Notes: generated by a model from the sequence alone, not told the origin. A stretch of 64,000 nucleotides of DNA from Trichomonas vaginalis G3 (GCF_026262505.1 NC_067208.1:15261962-15325961), one strand, 5' to 3'; positions 43,801 through 50,792 are shown, counted from the stretch's first letter. Program-made: numbers and translations.

Positions 43801-43890
43801 GGAACTTCTTCAAGTATGACAACAACACTAAAGCTTGCACAACTTCCTGATGACGGTCCTTTGATGCCTATTCCAATCAAAAAGAATTAA
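34828..43890 (+). CDS. giant LisH-headed repeat protein (3020 residues)
   Basis: A single 9-kb frame. Residues about 50-85 (SIAHELAAEVVMQYLELHKF) resemble a LisH dimerisation motif, as in FOP/OFD1-type basal-body proteins. About 180-240 is a charged helix (REAERMERERMAREEKERAR). The rest is Ser/Lys/Glu/Gln-rich, probably disordered. A degenerate repeat recurs about 18 times with consensus [DE]-[FY]-T-Y-x-[TS]-[IV]-x-[VI]-D-x-x-G (for example EFTYETITVDSQGNP, DFTYATIEIDNKTGKP, EYTYATVSIDENGH), decaying towards the C-terminus to TYTYTYESVEEP. Clusters of YSKSD and LPSKVSN repeats also occur. There is no signal peptide, membrane span or enzyme domain. It is likely a large cytoskeletal or scaffold protein (basal body, axostyle or costa). 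No homologue is recognised by eye. Confidence 0.8.
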   Translation: MNSNSYDVSEEILYSMMDNGCIMHAQASVMPDLTKAVQDSDINELKTYNKQPDSIAHELAAEVVMQYLELHKFDASIETGITESNGDLRRKYDNDYLGQCLQLNGKKNLVMQLAEMREAEDTTLPPSTMLPEITDIIEQILIPSKRLPRPPSDSDDEYDGEDLTLATTISSFEMDPHQKRALEDRLLREAERMERERMAREEKERARQERRLEHDARVRERQLMLEEQEDYSTYSTTDSPELVDAEVMAGNSRLNGHSTMVVEEEEEYYEEEDVYESRFSNTDSINSSDLIRTTMSSSRRGSTSRRSRSRKITMNPELTSIQGSKSSGTQSTEGSAYPGGGTRSGSSTSQTSTHTRSSATNRGSSTSNTQSRSRTNGDEPTLETDYPGRFTTSTDGSDSRYSYSYSEERSSQYPGSQGSRSTPGLSRGGTTTTTRPRSVTDGTSQDSDNSRGPRLPFPKDKSSRNNQSSQSGSYEEPSLESSYPGNLSKTNQSQDFEDPLVKSGAVITYGGQKTTDSYSTSTYSYDMYSNKQSYENSSFSSNMKPISDSMIESEVTSNVSYSESLQNTNNLPTSDYMINGSYSNTNSGEKVTSSPKSDNSNEQKFQQRNTYSTSDIDKYDDYSRSQKSDNYSKSDNYSKSDTYSKSDSYRSSSTDYTYQTVSVDQNGQIVSPLTASLVETKNSSDIDGSDFTYETITVDSQGNPMHPIDSLPPPSSTFGNDYSYDGPTTATKLQEAFAKPSVDSEKSNSTKIDSDEENSESEFTYETITVDSQGRIVTDLTKPKSDTYENKFGKKDQDDTTEFTYETITVDSQGNPINRDGSNVPLISDYTTNVIHKDANGNIKGPGDKTLKPAELLTSTLDEDISVSTTNDTNSYSNTKSEINPKSDKDFNSNKSDITKSDNYSKDGSNGSETFDSTKSSNKSQNVRNRNAQIGDGKLASLYATKTDNNNSNIDSEESGEYTYETITIDPITGLPKVPPQENAFEKLMNEEVEKQKSKQKENPEVTFIPDWAQKFIPEQQGKFVPKRYIDGTIANNYDDFTYATIEIDNKTGKPIINDERIEKEVEKYMNQSKSDSDEEYTYATVSIDENGHIPVLDKLKEKGIDTNSYSKTTDSNQNRFLDQNKNKDKFMDQNKKIAGEDMLESTFSLSTENSEPSKSDEFTKSNESSKSDKESKNSKSSNRRTRGRRTKDNSTTSYTVSEQSLGRPMTALEKAISMKQKTVSDESSTADYSNEFTYATVTLDETGKPIIPDEIKRSIERQNKAEELSQKKYQREFPKRSTISQQQNDSEESQSIDASSSEWSQMTKPIKSKESKDSRKNFMKNLTPSENSGSGVKTFNDRRQKPNWEDMVNGQEIKTTDSESEIPSQQEHLPKPSNKFIKSKQNESESLESEPEQTFSTNTKLTTETAPKSRFAQVEESTDTVIDTVTTYDTNNDSSDFANFKEKNQKDPSKRFIQQPKSSSKSSDSSEKSDKSEVKRNSLAKAISSKPPGKMASLDESMMESMLNSSNTYSGDFTYESVSVDSQIQNKLNQMTINKPETDKYSNKSPEEIEKMQRYKLPSNESKFKERNQPKDWESMNKNDTISESYSESTKDSETSETDFMRLVKGKLPKIKDNLVKSETESENDEKPKKKFAEVESSFSDNDSYTYASVSVSPEQAQKLGITEKTGTAVKLPSRFAQQQKQQNESETDEELSTWEKLKRSANRNNSTIDSESSEEPKNFSVNPSVINPSQNSIDDYIRQSKQRKLEAEKRRQRRKVTTTDESELIDDVSTSENKNLVNAFKKEKEADNEPSLDLSQSSSTKDSENDYVDNVIINVGPDGTMFRQTFDGKRADKSEVANLPKYTPKDLENYHPPTSRGVYGQSRDKRKDASAWDKMNANKIDSEPFYEGKEEEKPKIDRRLAPPKDETDKTYTYESVSVDSENLERLKQLNQMKSDSEKPKSPTNKSQKSPVKSDVSSESDVSNSDFKLTQNQKSKLPPPPQFATESDSYIDSSSTNDEKQNNEKSFTASTKSDMKSDTKTKPTHEYTYTSVIPNTKEIDNVKSQMSRAPQQETTYTYMSVDPTTKEMDNISSKSPLLAAFSMKQKTDSTETTNTDTYTYQTEEDNTSQRNTRRSIPEYKSKEDETQKNRFTSQQKPQNKEGKQNPTVLAAILGQKPTKQQQQNNSTIESSDSEAESVDFSRKQRQNNPSLDLSSDIYKENTYSYTYSTAESTPKQSPKQNPVEKEEKSVPERFTQQKYVPPQYKSKAPANLNLLSGEDDLSLSNYGYSTSEYSEKPSTKSEYSYQSAEEEREVPRGSKIESPNKPSEKIEEKENKPEEQSYTYTTESTQEEEQQHWQPRFAEGRKKLPEPKKESRFGKKDEKSDSNIDSSSQPFDFDKNYRKIESSTPEQNQPQERRRRRTNTKTESEVSTQPDPRYTDSRKQVPPNSRSYGSHSTIETETATWDDEQTFSSSYLPRKETDNNKLPSKVSNDNLPSKVSNNNMPSKVAQNRSNLPSKVSENVPQEKTNNLPSKMTNIPQERTRNIRNNQRNVRHPTISYESTAEYNTDSAEYDQYSPRKPQNNEGSPVQRQKPLEQEKDKGKLTNIFGKDKFPEPNSSTFDPYNPFADIPTYDSSPEPKKEEKPQQTRRNTRQRRIDPDFKPTPANQLKPNEYTKPFNKSNNNLPEKQEQTQQIQSRQTRQPTISSPRNNNINQQKQPQNNNMNQNSTTTSIDTISETKQSQQKQTQQKPYQYQEIKPQTIPNQTYTNTNTNTIQSQENKDNKSISSVQKEAEKVPEKEEIIKQKVPRRLRGRTQTSSSNTNTQEENTQKNTIKSETNSESTFPTVEDILSPPQKPKQVSKFAAVPETNEVQSGSTIIDSVTNSQQTNHSEDFIEVSHDESQKSNQSEEEESEQESYEESEQENQKDTDTKTYTYTYESVEEPIRKTSLMPTRQKEESDDSKYIYKIPAQPPITEFRRVPQPFSKFMANQKETSAIDTPNTTYTYGTSSSMTTTLKLAQLPDDGPLMPIPIKKN
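36700..36775 (+). repeat. short tandem SDNYSK-coding repeats
   Basis: The unit aaaagtgacaattactc and variants repeats at about 18-bp spacing, coding YSKSDN/T/S. The 9-mer aaaagtgac recurs elsewhere in the gene, consistent with slippage-driven growth. Confidence 0.7.
42236..42395 (+). repeat. tandem LPSKVSN-coding repeats
   Basis: The phrase ccaagtaaagtgtcaaat recurs with changes, coding LPSKVSN, LPSKVSN, MPSKVAQ, LPSKVSE and LPSKMTN. These are separate from the TYTY-type repeats in the same protein. Confidence 0.7.
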
Positions 43891-44267
43891 TTTTATATAT
43901 TGTTTTATTTAAATAATTTTTGTTTTTTATTTTATTAATTATAAACTTTTTAAATCTTGACAAATGCTATATATCTCTCTAAGACCAGAAATACAATATC
44001 AATTATAATCCTGTTGAATTATGTTATTATTTGAGACATTAATTAAACTTTTAGTTAAGTATTATTCCAAGAGGATGCCAAATCAAAATACGAATGCTGA
44101 ACTTTGACTGATAAGAGTGTTTTATGCACTGTTGTCATAGGCAATATGTCATTCTTGAAGACATTAAAATGCTATTTCGATATAAAAAACAAATCTTTAA
44201 ATTAAAATATATTGTGCTTTAGCAAAATTGAGTTGATCAATCTTGAGAATGGCAAGACAATTTACTT

Positions 44268-44306
44268 TTTTTTATTATATAAAACTAACAAAAATATCAT
44301 CACTTT
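44268..44306. repeat. duplicated segment, uninterrupted copy
   Basis: A 39-bp segment (TTTTTTATTATATAAAAC, then TAACAAAAATATCATCACTTT). The same sequence, with one base difference (C/A), occurs at 44425-44436 plus 44652-44678, where it is split by the 211-bp TIR element. It therefore shows the site as it was before insertion. Confidence 0.85.
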
Positions 44307-44436
44307 GATAAGGGTTCATGTACAACTTTCTAACATTTTATATTATTAATAATAAAACAGAGTGCTGAATAATTATCTTAAATTGGAAAGTGAACTGATA
44401 AAAAGGTGACAAGAAAATTAAAAATTTTTTTATTAT

Positions 44437-44647
44437 AAGGTCGCCAAAAAAGTGCGGAAATTAAAAACCGCAGTTTGAGTACTTTCTGAGAGTCTGTTCG
44501 TCAGAAAGTATACATTTGTAAACTTTCTGACACTAAATTTTTTTTGCTCTTTTCAAAGTTTTTGACAATGTCAAAAAGTATACATCGGGGCTCACAATTT
44601 TCCTCTCAAACGGCGGTTTTTAAAAACGCTCAATTTTTTATCGACCT
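44437..44647. mobile_element. 211-bp MITE with AGGTCG termini
   Basis: The ends AGGTCG (44437) and CGACCT (44642-44647) are inverted. The inversion continues inward imperfectly, with a second strong block TTAAAAACCGCAGTTTGAG (44461-44479) against its reverse complement at 44605-44623 (one mismatch). It is flanked by TATA on both sides (44433-44436, 44648-44651). The neighbouring empty copy of the site contains TATA only once, so a 4-bp duplication is the direct reading, although TA with slippage is possible. Inside is a hairpin with 10-bp arms (44480-44489 / 44501-44510). It has no coding capacity. Confidence 0.85.
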
Positions 44648-44677
44648 TATATAAAACTAACAAAAATATAATCACTT

Positions 44678-46024
44678 TTATATGCTTGAATACACAGGTT
44701 GGATTGGTTGGACGTCGTCTATCACGAATTCATTGTTTTGGGAGTGCGCGCAAGTGACTTTGTTCCATCCGTCGATGATGTAGTATCCGACAGCTGAGAA
44801 AAACTCCGAAAAAGGAATTTCCAGCTCCGTACTGATGACGTAGTTGATGAGGATTCCAATACAAAGTCCGAAAACAATGAACGACCAAACAACAATGATA
44901 AAAACTGCTCCGGCTGTGAATTTCTTCACAACAACGACTTCTGGGATGTCTTTCGGACAGAATATGTTGTACTTGACTTCTATCTGGTTAAATGGATTGC
45001 CTAAACTCGAAACCATGAATGTTTTGGCAAAAATTAAATTTTGATTATCTTCGCATTTGAATTTAAACGAGATTCCGTATGAAGGACTGGTACTAGAGTT
45101 GATAAACAGGCCGGATGACGTGACAGTAAAGCCGTAATTGATGTCTGCAATTGGATAACATAATTTTCTACGATCAAGGTTCTCCCAGCACCACCAGACT
45201 GTGGCATTATCACGTTTGTAGTCTGAGCAATCGTATCCGGATGGACATGGTATGTTCTTAATGAAGTTGTAGTAGAATGTACTGTATGATCGCAATTGTC
45301 TACTGAAACTGACCTCTTTGGACTCAGTTCCGCTCTTAAAGTCGGAAATCATGAAGTTTATGTATGTTTCTTCGGAAGAAATCTCGTAAACTCTCGTATC
45401 ATTGATATTATAAGGAATTGGCTGCATATTTGGATCAACTGGAGGTAACTCCGGGTAGGACACATATGAAATGTTGACCTGTGGACATGGTAAGTTGAAA
45501 GTAATCACTTTGTTTGCATTTAAATCTAATTTTTCAGGAGGAGTTGTAGAACTTTGAGAAATCATCTTAAGGTCTGTTGAGTATGGTCCAAAACCCTTAA
45601 GATGGAAGATACAGTATTCAGGTGGATTGGAAGACGTTTTATCCCATTGAATTGTTGTTTGTTCTGCATCCATGTAGCCGGTGGCGATGCAGAGTTTTTG
45701 ATTTTTAGAACATATCCAAAGATTGGCTGCTAAATCGTTCTGCGGTCCTTTATAATTCCGATATTCGCCATCAGATGGTTTTTTAACCATTTCATTTGGT
45801 GAAAATACAACGTGTATATCTTCTTGCTGATTTTGATAATAAAGTTTCGAGTCAAAAGTATACGTTTTTACATCATCTAAGTGAATTAAAAGAGTTTTCC
45901 AGATTCCTTGAATGTAAACGTGACTTTGATGCTCTTTTAGGTTTGGTTTATTACCAGATAAGTCAAATGGAATTTCTGATACCGAGAAATAGATGAAAAA
46001 CAAAAACATTGAAATTGTTGACAT
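44678..46024 (-). CDS. type I membrane protein, MRH/Atg27-like sorting receptor
   Basis: A 448-residue protein. A signal peptide (1-18, MSTISMFLFFIYFSVSEI) leads a Cys-rich luminal region with repeated two-sheet segments resembling mannose-6-phosphate-receptor homology (MRH) domains, for example CYPIADINYGFTVTSSGLF followed by YGISFKFKC and, earlier, LWICSKNQKLCIATGYMD. One membrane span is at about 370-396 (AGAVFIIVVWSFIVFGLCIG), with a cytosolic tail of about 50 residues ending VYSSI, a Tyr-x-x-hydrophobic endosomal sorting signal. This layout fits Atg27 and cation-dependent M6P receptors, which carry cargo between Golgi and endosome/lysosome. The ATG at 46024 is preceded on its strand by TTTCATATT and ATATCACATG, both Inr-like. 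The stop codon abuts the duplicated 39-bp segment. Topology is sure; family is probable. Confidence 0.7.
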   Translation of the reverse strand: MSTISMFLFFIYFSVSEIPFDLSGNKPNLKEHQSHVYIQGIWKTLLIHLDDVKTYTFDSKLYYQNQQEDIHVVFSPNEMVKKPSDGEYRNYKGPQNDLAANLWICSKNQKLCIATGYMDAEQTTIQWDKTSSNPPEYCIFHLKGFGPYSTDLKMISQSSTTPPEKLDLNANKVITFNLPCPQVNISYVSYPELPPVDPNMQPIPYNINDTRVYEISSEETYINFMISDFKSGTESKEVSFSRQLRSYSTFYYNFIKNIPCPSGYDCSDYKRDNATVWWCWENLDRRKLCYPIADINYGFTVTSSGLFINSSTSPSYGISFKFKCEDNQNLIFAKTFMVSSLGNPFNQIEVKYNIFCPKDIPEVVVVKKFTAGAVFIIVVWSFIVFGLCIGILINYVISTELEIPFSEFFSAVGYYIIDGWNKVTCAHSQNNEFVIDDVQPIQPVYSSI

Positions 46025-46573
46025 GTGATATAAAAAATATGAAATATGATCATATGCATTTAGTTAATATACCAACACTCAGAGTGGAAATAGTTAGACT
46101 TATTCAGTGAAATCAACATTTTTGGACATATTTCTAAAAAATTATTCTAAATCATAAAGGATTGATGTCATAGTACACAAAATAGAAATATATTGCTCAT
46201 ATTTGATCGATATCTTAATCATTCCATATCTAAACATATCAAAACATCACGAATGATAGTGAATTCAAAATTGATCTTCAAAATCATATTAATATAGGTT
46301 TTTGTGATGAAATATGTCATGATCATCTGGTATATCTTCCTTTAATTTATAACATAAGAAATATTTGATACTTTAGTTATGATTTCATTCACTCTAAGCT
46401 ACAAGTTTTTATTACCTTGGACAAGTTTTATCAAAATTTGGATTGAATTTAATCACATTTAAAATTTATAAAATATAATTAATTTCGTTTCAATGTTCTA
46501 TGTAAATATTATGATTTCTAGTGATAAAAACAATATATTAATATTTAAAAAAGATCTATAATATAATATATAT
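46025..46573. other. intergenic
   Basis: AT-rich gap upstream of the MRH-like gene (its Inr is near 46027-46044) and downstream of the HEAT-like gene. Nothing else was recognised. Confidence 0.4.
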
Positions 46574-48802
46574 TTATTCAAACAAAATTTTTCCGTAGAC
46601 ATCATCAATATGCTTTTTAAACTCCTGTTTTGAGTGAGCCAGAGCTAAAACCAGCATCATTGGTTTACTTAATTTGAGACCTTTGACAAAAACCGCGTCA
46701 ATCATTCCAACTGCATAATCAATCGTAGTATTCTGCAATTCGACTGTCCAGAACAAGCTTTGGCAGATCTGGTCGACAGAATCTTCAAATGTTGTTCCAT
46801 CAGACCTTTTTGCGCCGCAAAGAATCAATTCTGTCAATGCCACGAGGTGGTAGTTGATCTTGTCAGGTTCGCATGTCCATCCTTTGTCGTATCTCTCTTC
46901 GTACCGACGAATTGCGATGTCACCTTTTCGACCAACTTCTGGCACTTTTGGATACAAAAATTGAATAGCCACCGCTAACGGCGTAATACAAAGAGGCACG
47001 AAAGCCTCTTTTCTGAATGCCATATTGTCTATTTCGTTGCATAGACCAGGTATATGTGAGATTACTTGATCACCGAATCTTCTGAGAGTAAATAAGATGA
47101 ATCTTACCGCCCAAAAGAAGTTTCCTTCGTATGCCGATGTCAAAACATCCGATAACGCCCTTTTTGACGTTAATGTGTCGAACTGCATTTTGTTTATTGA
47201 CGGCATTAAACCGCACATTAAGCGAAATGCGGAAATCAAAGGAACGTTCGAGTGAGGAAAGAATACATTGAAATTCGATGTTGTTTTACCGATCAGCTTT
47301 GATGGGTCACCTTGGGATAATATACTTGCAGATAAACTATGCAACCAAGGGCTTGCAGAGCTAATGCAATGGTAATGAATCAATTCTAATATCTTCGAAG
47401 TATTGATATCCCCTGATGTTACGATCGCTTCTATCTCAGAAGCCAGTAATTGTCTCTCATCCGAGTGACCTCTTTTACTGTGGATCTTCTGCATGATAAA
47501 ATTTACAGCCTGCCTATTGAAACATTTACAATGGAATTTTTCAATGGCCTCGTAAATCAACTGCGCCCGAAATGTGTCGACTCTAGGGAAATCTACTTCA
47601 TCTGCGATATGTCTGATGATATGGTTCCACATTGTTGATGTTCCGTAACTCCTCAGTACGTAGCAAAGTGCAACATATGACGCTGTCATGATATTTCGTT
47701 TCTTTCCATCTTTCATCGATAGTAAAAGATCATCTAACGCTAGTTTACAAAACTCCTGGATGCCTTTTTCCGTTTCTGGGTCAGTATTGAACCTGTGGGA
47801 GCCGACAGAAGTCAATAACATGATTGCCTGTATTGTAGTAAGGTTTTTATCGTCATCCATGAGCATAGAGTACTGTTCTGCAATCAGTGGAATAACATCG
47901 CCGGGGTTAACGCCGGAAACTTTGAAGATATCAAGAGATATTGATTGATATGCTTGATACCTTGGATCTCTGATGAAAAAGAGCTCATCGAGTAGTGTTT
48001 TGATGATTTCTTTGGCGAATTTGCCGGCAACAAGGCGTGGACGAGGAAAATTTTCTGGAAATTTACTTGATGGAAATTTTTCAATGGCTGAATTGTACAT
48101 ATAAATGTCGTACTCTAATCTAACCAGTATAATCATGACATTCATGTTGTTGCCAACACGTTGAATTATTTTATCTGTAATGGAAACTTCATTAAAGAAA
48201 TATGGATAAAATATATGGATAACTTTGAAGAGATTGTAATTAACTTCTGGAGAGAAATCGAGAATTTTTTTGAAAATGGTCAAAGAGTCTGTATATTCAA
48301 GAAAATTTCCATTTACGCAACTTGCCATGAAATCGATCGTGGATTTTTGCATGTATATTGGGACTGTTGAAACATCTATTTCATTTATCGTGCGTTCTGT
48401 TGTTTTTCGTACTAAATTTTTCAGGCCGCGTAAAGAAGGAAGAGTTTTAATGATTTTTGAGACGAGATATTGTAAAAAATCTAAATTTTTGTGTTTTGAT
48501 ATCTGTTCTGAGAACTTTGAAAGTAACTGTGGGGAACTTTCAAACAATTTCGACAAAATTGTTGCGGAGCGTCTGTGAATTTTCGGATGAAAGTTTGATG
48601 CTGCCTTCAAGCAAAGGAAAACAACATCTTCTGGTTTCTGTTTGTCCATAAATTGGTAAATTTTATTTAAATATAGAAAAATAACTCCTGGAGGCTCTGA
48701 ATTTTCTTTAATACCATTTATACTTACAGATATTGCATTATCTGGACTCATTTGGTTGAGCATAAACTGAATGAGCTCCAGACTTGGACACTCCTGAGTC
48801 AT
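46574..48802 (-). CDS. HEAT/ARM-like helical repeat protein
   Basis: A 742-residue alpha-helical protein with helix-pair repeats throughout (for example PEDVVFLCLKAASNFHPKIH, KNLTTIQAIMLLTSVGSH, RKEAFVPLCITPLAVAIQFL), without catalytic motifs, signal peptide or membrane span. Such solenoids act as adaptors (transport receptors, trafficking coats, proteasome or chromatin scaffolds); I cannot place it. The frame has an earlier ATG at 48841, but I prefer 48802 (MTQECPSLELI) because TTTTCTCACACAC, an Inr match, lies between the two and would put the upstream ATG outside the mRNA. Convergent and overlapping genes are absent. Confidence 0.7.
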   Translation of the reverse strand: MTQECPSLELIQFMLNQMSPDNAISVSINGIKENSEPPGVIFLYLNKIYQFMDKQKPEDVVFLCLKAASNFHPKIHRRSATILSKLFESSPQLLSKFSEQISKHKNLDFLQYLVSKIIKTLPSLRGLKNLVRKTTERTINEIDVSTVPIYMQKSTIDFMASCVNGNFLEYTDSLTIFKKILDFSPEVNYNLFKVIHIFYPYFFNEVSITDKIIQRVGNNMNVMIILVRLEYDIYMYNSAIEKFPSSKFPENFPRPRLVAGKFAKEIIKTLLDELFFIRDPRYQAYQSISLDIFKVSGVNPGDVIPLIAEQYSMLMDDDKNLTTIQAIMLLTSVGSHRFNTDPETEKGIQEFCKLALDDLLLSMKDGKKRNIMTASYVALCYVLRSYGTSTMWNHIIRHIADEVDFPRVDTFRAQLIYEAIEKFHCKCFNRQAVNFIMQKIHSKRGHSDERQLLASEIEAIVTSGDINTSKILELIHYHCISSASPWLHSLSASILSQGDPSKLIGKTTSNFNVFFPHSNVPLISAFRLMCGLMPSINKMQFDTLTSKRALSDVLTSAYEGNFFWAVRFILFTLRRFGDQVISHIPGLCNEIDNMAFRKEAFVPLCITPLAVAIQFLYPKVPEVGRKGDIAIRRYEERYDKGWTCEPDKINYHLVALTELILCGAKRSDGTTFEDSVDQICQSLFWTVELQNTTIDYAVGMIDAVFVKGLKLSKPMMLVLALAHSKQEFKKHIDDVYGKILFE

Positions 48803-48904
48803 AAAAGAAGAAAAAAAATATGTGTGTGAGAAAATTAGCATTTCCTTGGAATAGTATGATTATTAATTGACTTGACATAAAAGCACTGAACTCCTGTTTA
48901 ACTT

Positions 48905-49156
48905 TTATGTTCTATTTATAGAAAAACAATAAAAATATAAAGCAATTGAAATCTTATAAATTCTTAAATCAAGTTTAGAGGAATTAACAGCATAAGTCTT
49001 TCCGTAGTTATCATTATCTCTATAAATGCATCCGTAGCCGCCTTCAGCAATTTTGTCTCCAACAGTGATAGAAGTACCACCTATGTTCAAGGTGGAACCG
49101 GATAGGCCCTGATTGCTCGAGACAACATTCGCCGCTTTTTGGAAAAAAGAGCGCAT
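48905..49156 (-). pseudogene. N-terminal fragment of a NAK/AAK1-type kinase
   Basis: An 83-residue frame beginning MRSFFQKAANVVSSNQGLSG, then STLNIGGTSITVGDKIAEGG with the kinase glycine loop AEGGYGCIYRD, and KTYAVNS where the ATP-binding lysine region (YALK) of a kinase is expected. After that the sequence loses kinase character and stops. Trichomonad NAK-family kinases start in exactly this way, so this is the 5' stub of such a gene. The promoter looks preserved: TTTTCAATTTT (Inr type) lies upstream of the ATG at 49156. It may still make a short peptide or simply be debris. Confidence 0.65.
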
Positions 49157-49218
49157 CTGTAATTTTAAAATTGAAAAATTGTCAAATATATATATATAAA
49201 AAAGAATAGGAGGAAAAC

Positions 49219-49830
49219 ATGGATGTAATCAATTTTAATAGTGATAAAAAGCATTTTGAAGAAGAGGCTTTCCGTGTGGTGGTTGAAGTGGGTTCATACC
49301 TCGGTTATACACCTGTTCCTAAAGAGATGCATCTTGATCATGCTGTAGAAGGCCTAGTGTCTAAATTAAAAATGAACGAGCGAGGGGTGTTTTCTACATC
49401 ATGTAATTTTGAACAAATTAATGGCTTAGACCTATTTTCCATTAAAGATATAATTTTAAGGAGGCAAGATGAAAATTTTGTTTTAATAGGTAATGAAAAA
49501 GGCGGTATAACTGATAGATATACTTGGTTTGTGGCAAATATTAAAAATTTTGTTTTTGTTTCAAAAATAAATTTACAAAGAGAAATTAATGATGATATAA
49601 ATCAAAACTCTCTTTTAAAGAGTTTTGCAAGGTTCGATGATTTGGTAGGAATCTCGAAAGATAAGAGTTTATTTCCAGGAAAGCCTTTTATTTATGCGGA
49701 AGAAATTTTTCCAGGAACATTTGGAAGTAATACTTTTTATATCGTTGATGGAAAAATATTGCCGGCTGCAGAATTTGATAAAGCTCCATCGAGTTTTGAT
49801 GAATATGTTAAATATTGTGGAGGGAAATAG
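49219..49830 (+). CDS. 203-residue protein of bacterial appearance
   Basis: A soluble 203-residue protein (MDVINFNSDKKHFEEEAFRV to FDEYVKYCGGK) with mixed alpha/beta content and no family I recognise. It stands out because its ATG is preceded by AGGAGGAAAAC, which would be an excellent bacterial ribosome-binding site at normal spacing, and its style (short single domain, codons such as AGG AGG, GGC) differs from its neighbours. That suggests acquisition from a bacterium. An Inr-like TTGTCAAATAT (around 49176) is also present, so it could be transcribed in the host. It starts divergently from the kinase stub with 62 bp between them. Function unknown. Confidence 0.6.
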   Translation: MDVINFNSDKKHFEEEAFRVVVEVGSYLGYTPVPKEMHLDHAVEGLVSKLKMNERGVFSTSCNFEQINGLDLFSIKDIILRRQDENFVLIGNEKGGITDRYTWFVANIKNFVFVSKINLQREINDDINQNSLLKSFARFDDLVGISKDKSLFPGKPFIYAEEIFPGTFGSNTFYIVDGKILPAAEFDKAPSSFDEYVKYCGGK

Positions 49831-50785
49831 AATTCATAGTTTATCAATATATATATATATTAGGAATCATTTTTGGATTCAAAATTACATTTTTCAAGAT
49901 TTTTTTTTTCACCTTTATAAACTCAAACATACAAAATAATATATTAAAAAGCATAAAGAATATGGTGAAAAATCTGTCAAGACACAAAAAGCTTCGTTTA
50001 TTGTATTATTCTTATTTGGTTTGAAAAGTTTTTGTTTTTAGTGACAAAACTAGTAAGGATGATTTCAATTTCGATTGATACTGTTATTTATGATAAATTA
50101 ATTGTTAAGAACTTGAGAAAAATAAGAACTTCTTTGAAGACTTAGAAGTTAATCTAAATTATCCTAAGTCTGACCATGTTAAAGTATTTCGCAACATTCA
50201 TTTATTTACTTTTCCTAGTTAAGGCTGCACTCACGCCCATCTGACTTTAATTCAAATTTTTGACAACTGGTGAGAAGCGCCATTGAAAATTAACCTTAAA
50301 CATCTGAAGGACATGTCATAGGGGCGTAAGTGCACCCTTAAATTGTTTATAAAAAAATTGCAGCGTGTTTAAGTTACGAAGTGGTATCGAAAGAGTTTCC
50401 AAACCTAGACGGGTATACACGAATTTTGAATTATATTACTAAAATAATTTAACTTCCTATTCTTCAGTGTCTTTATTGAGATGAAGACCAAATATAACTA
50501 TTATCGTCAATGTAAAACAAAATGCTATCGGCGTGAAAAAATTAATGGATCTATATTTTAATAAAGAAATTATAAGAGATTCTTGAATAAATTATACTAG
50601 AATCAAAATCTCGAGCACAAAAGTGACATTGAATACTTGTAAGTATAGAATTTCCATGTAAACTATTCATTTCTATCGTTTTTTGTAGTCAACATTTCCT
50701 CACTCTCGATTTTACTCATAAAAATATTAAAAAATCACTATACAATATATAAAATATATATTTATATGGTTAAAAAAAAAAAAAA
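49831..50785. other. intergenic with small MITE, ending at the Maverick edge
   Basis: AT-rich sequence with a 124-bp TIR element (separate entry) and a 14-base A-run at 50772-50785 immediately before the Maverick begins. No gene was recognised. Confidence 0.5.
50219..50342. mobile_element. 124-bp MITE with about 21-bp TIRs
   Basis: The left end TTAAGGCTGCACTCACGCCC and the reverse complement of the right end, TTAAGGGTGCACTTACGCCC, match at 18 of 20 bases. The 80-bp interior is AT-rich and non-coding. The ends lie within TTAA on both sides, so a TTAA or TA target duplication is possible. Its TIR differs from those at 16840 and 44437, so it is a third family. Confidence 0.75.
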
Positions 50786-50792
50786 AGGTATT

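Larger units (their letters stand above)
43891..44677. other. convergent intergenic region with MITE and duplicated segment
   Basis: AT-rich gap between convergent genes. It contains a duplicated 39-bp segment and a 211-bp TIR element inserted in one copy (separate entries). No gene was recognised. Confidence 0.6.

Noticed and set aside
44425-44678. Reading the two 39-bp direct repeats as LTRs of a 410-bp element
   Set aside because: The right copy is itself split by the TIR element, and the sequence between the copies is unrelated AT-rich DNA, so a segment duplication followed by MITE insertion explains it better.
48803-48841. Upstream ATG (48841) as start of the HEAT-like protein
   Set aside because: An Inr (TCTCACAC) lies between it and the next ATG, and the extra 13 residues have no domain value; the ATG at 48802 is preferred.
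49694-50024. Frames of 81 and 69 codons overlapping the end of the 203-residue gene
   Set aside because: They run into AT-rich non-coding sequence and have no initiator.
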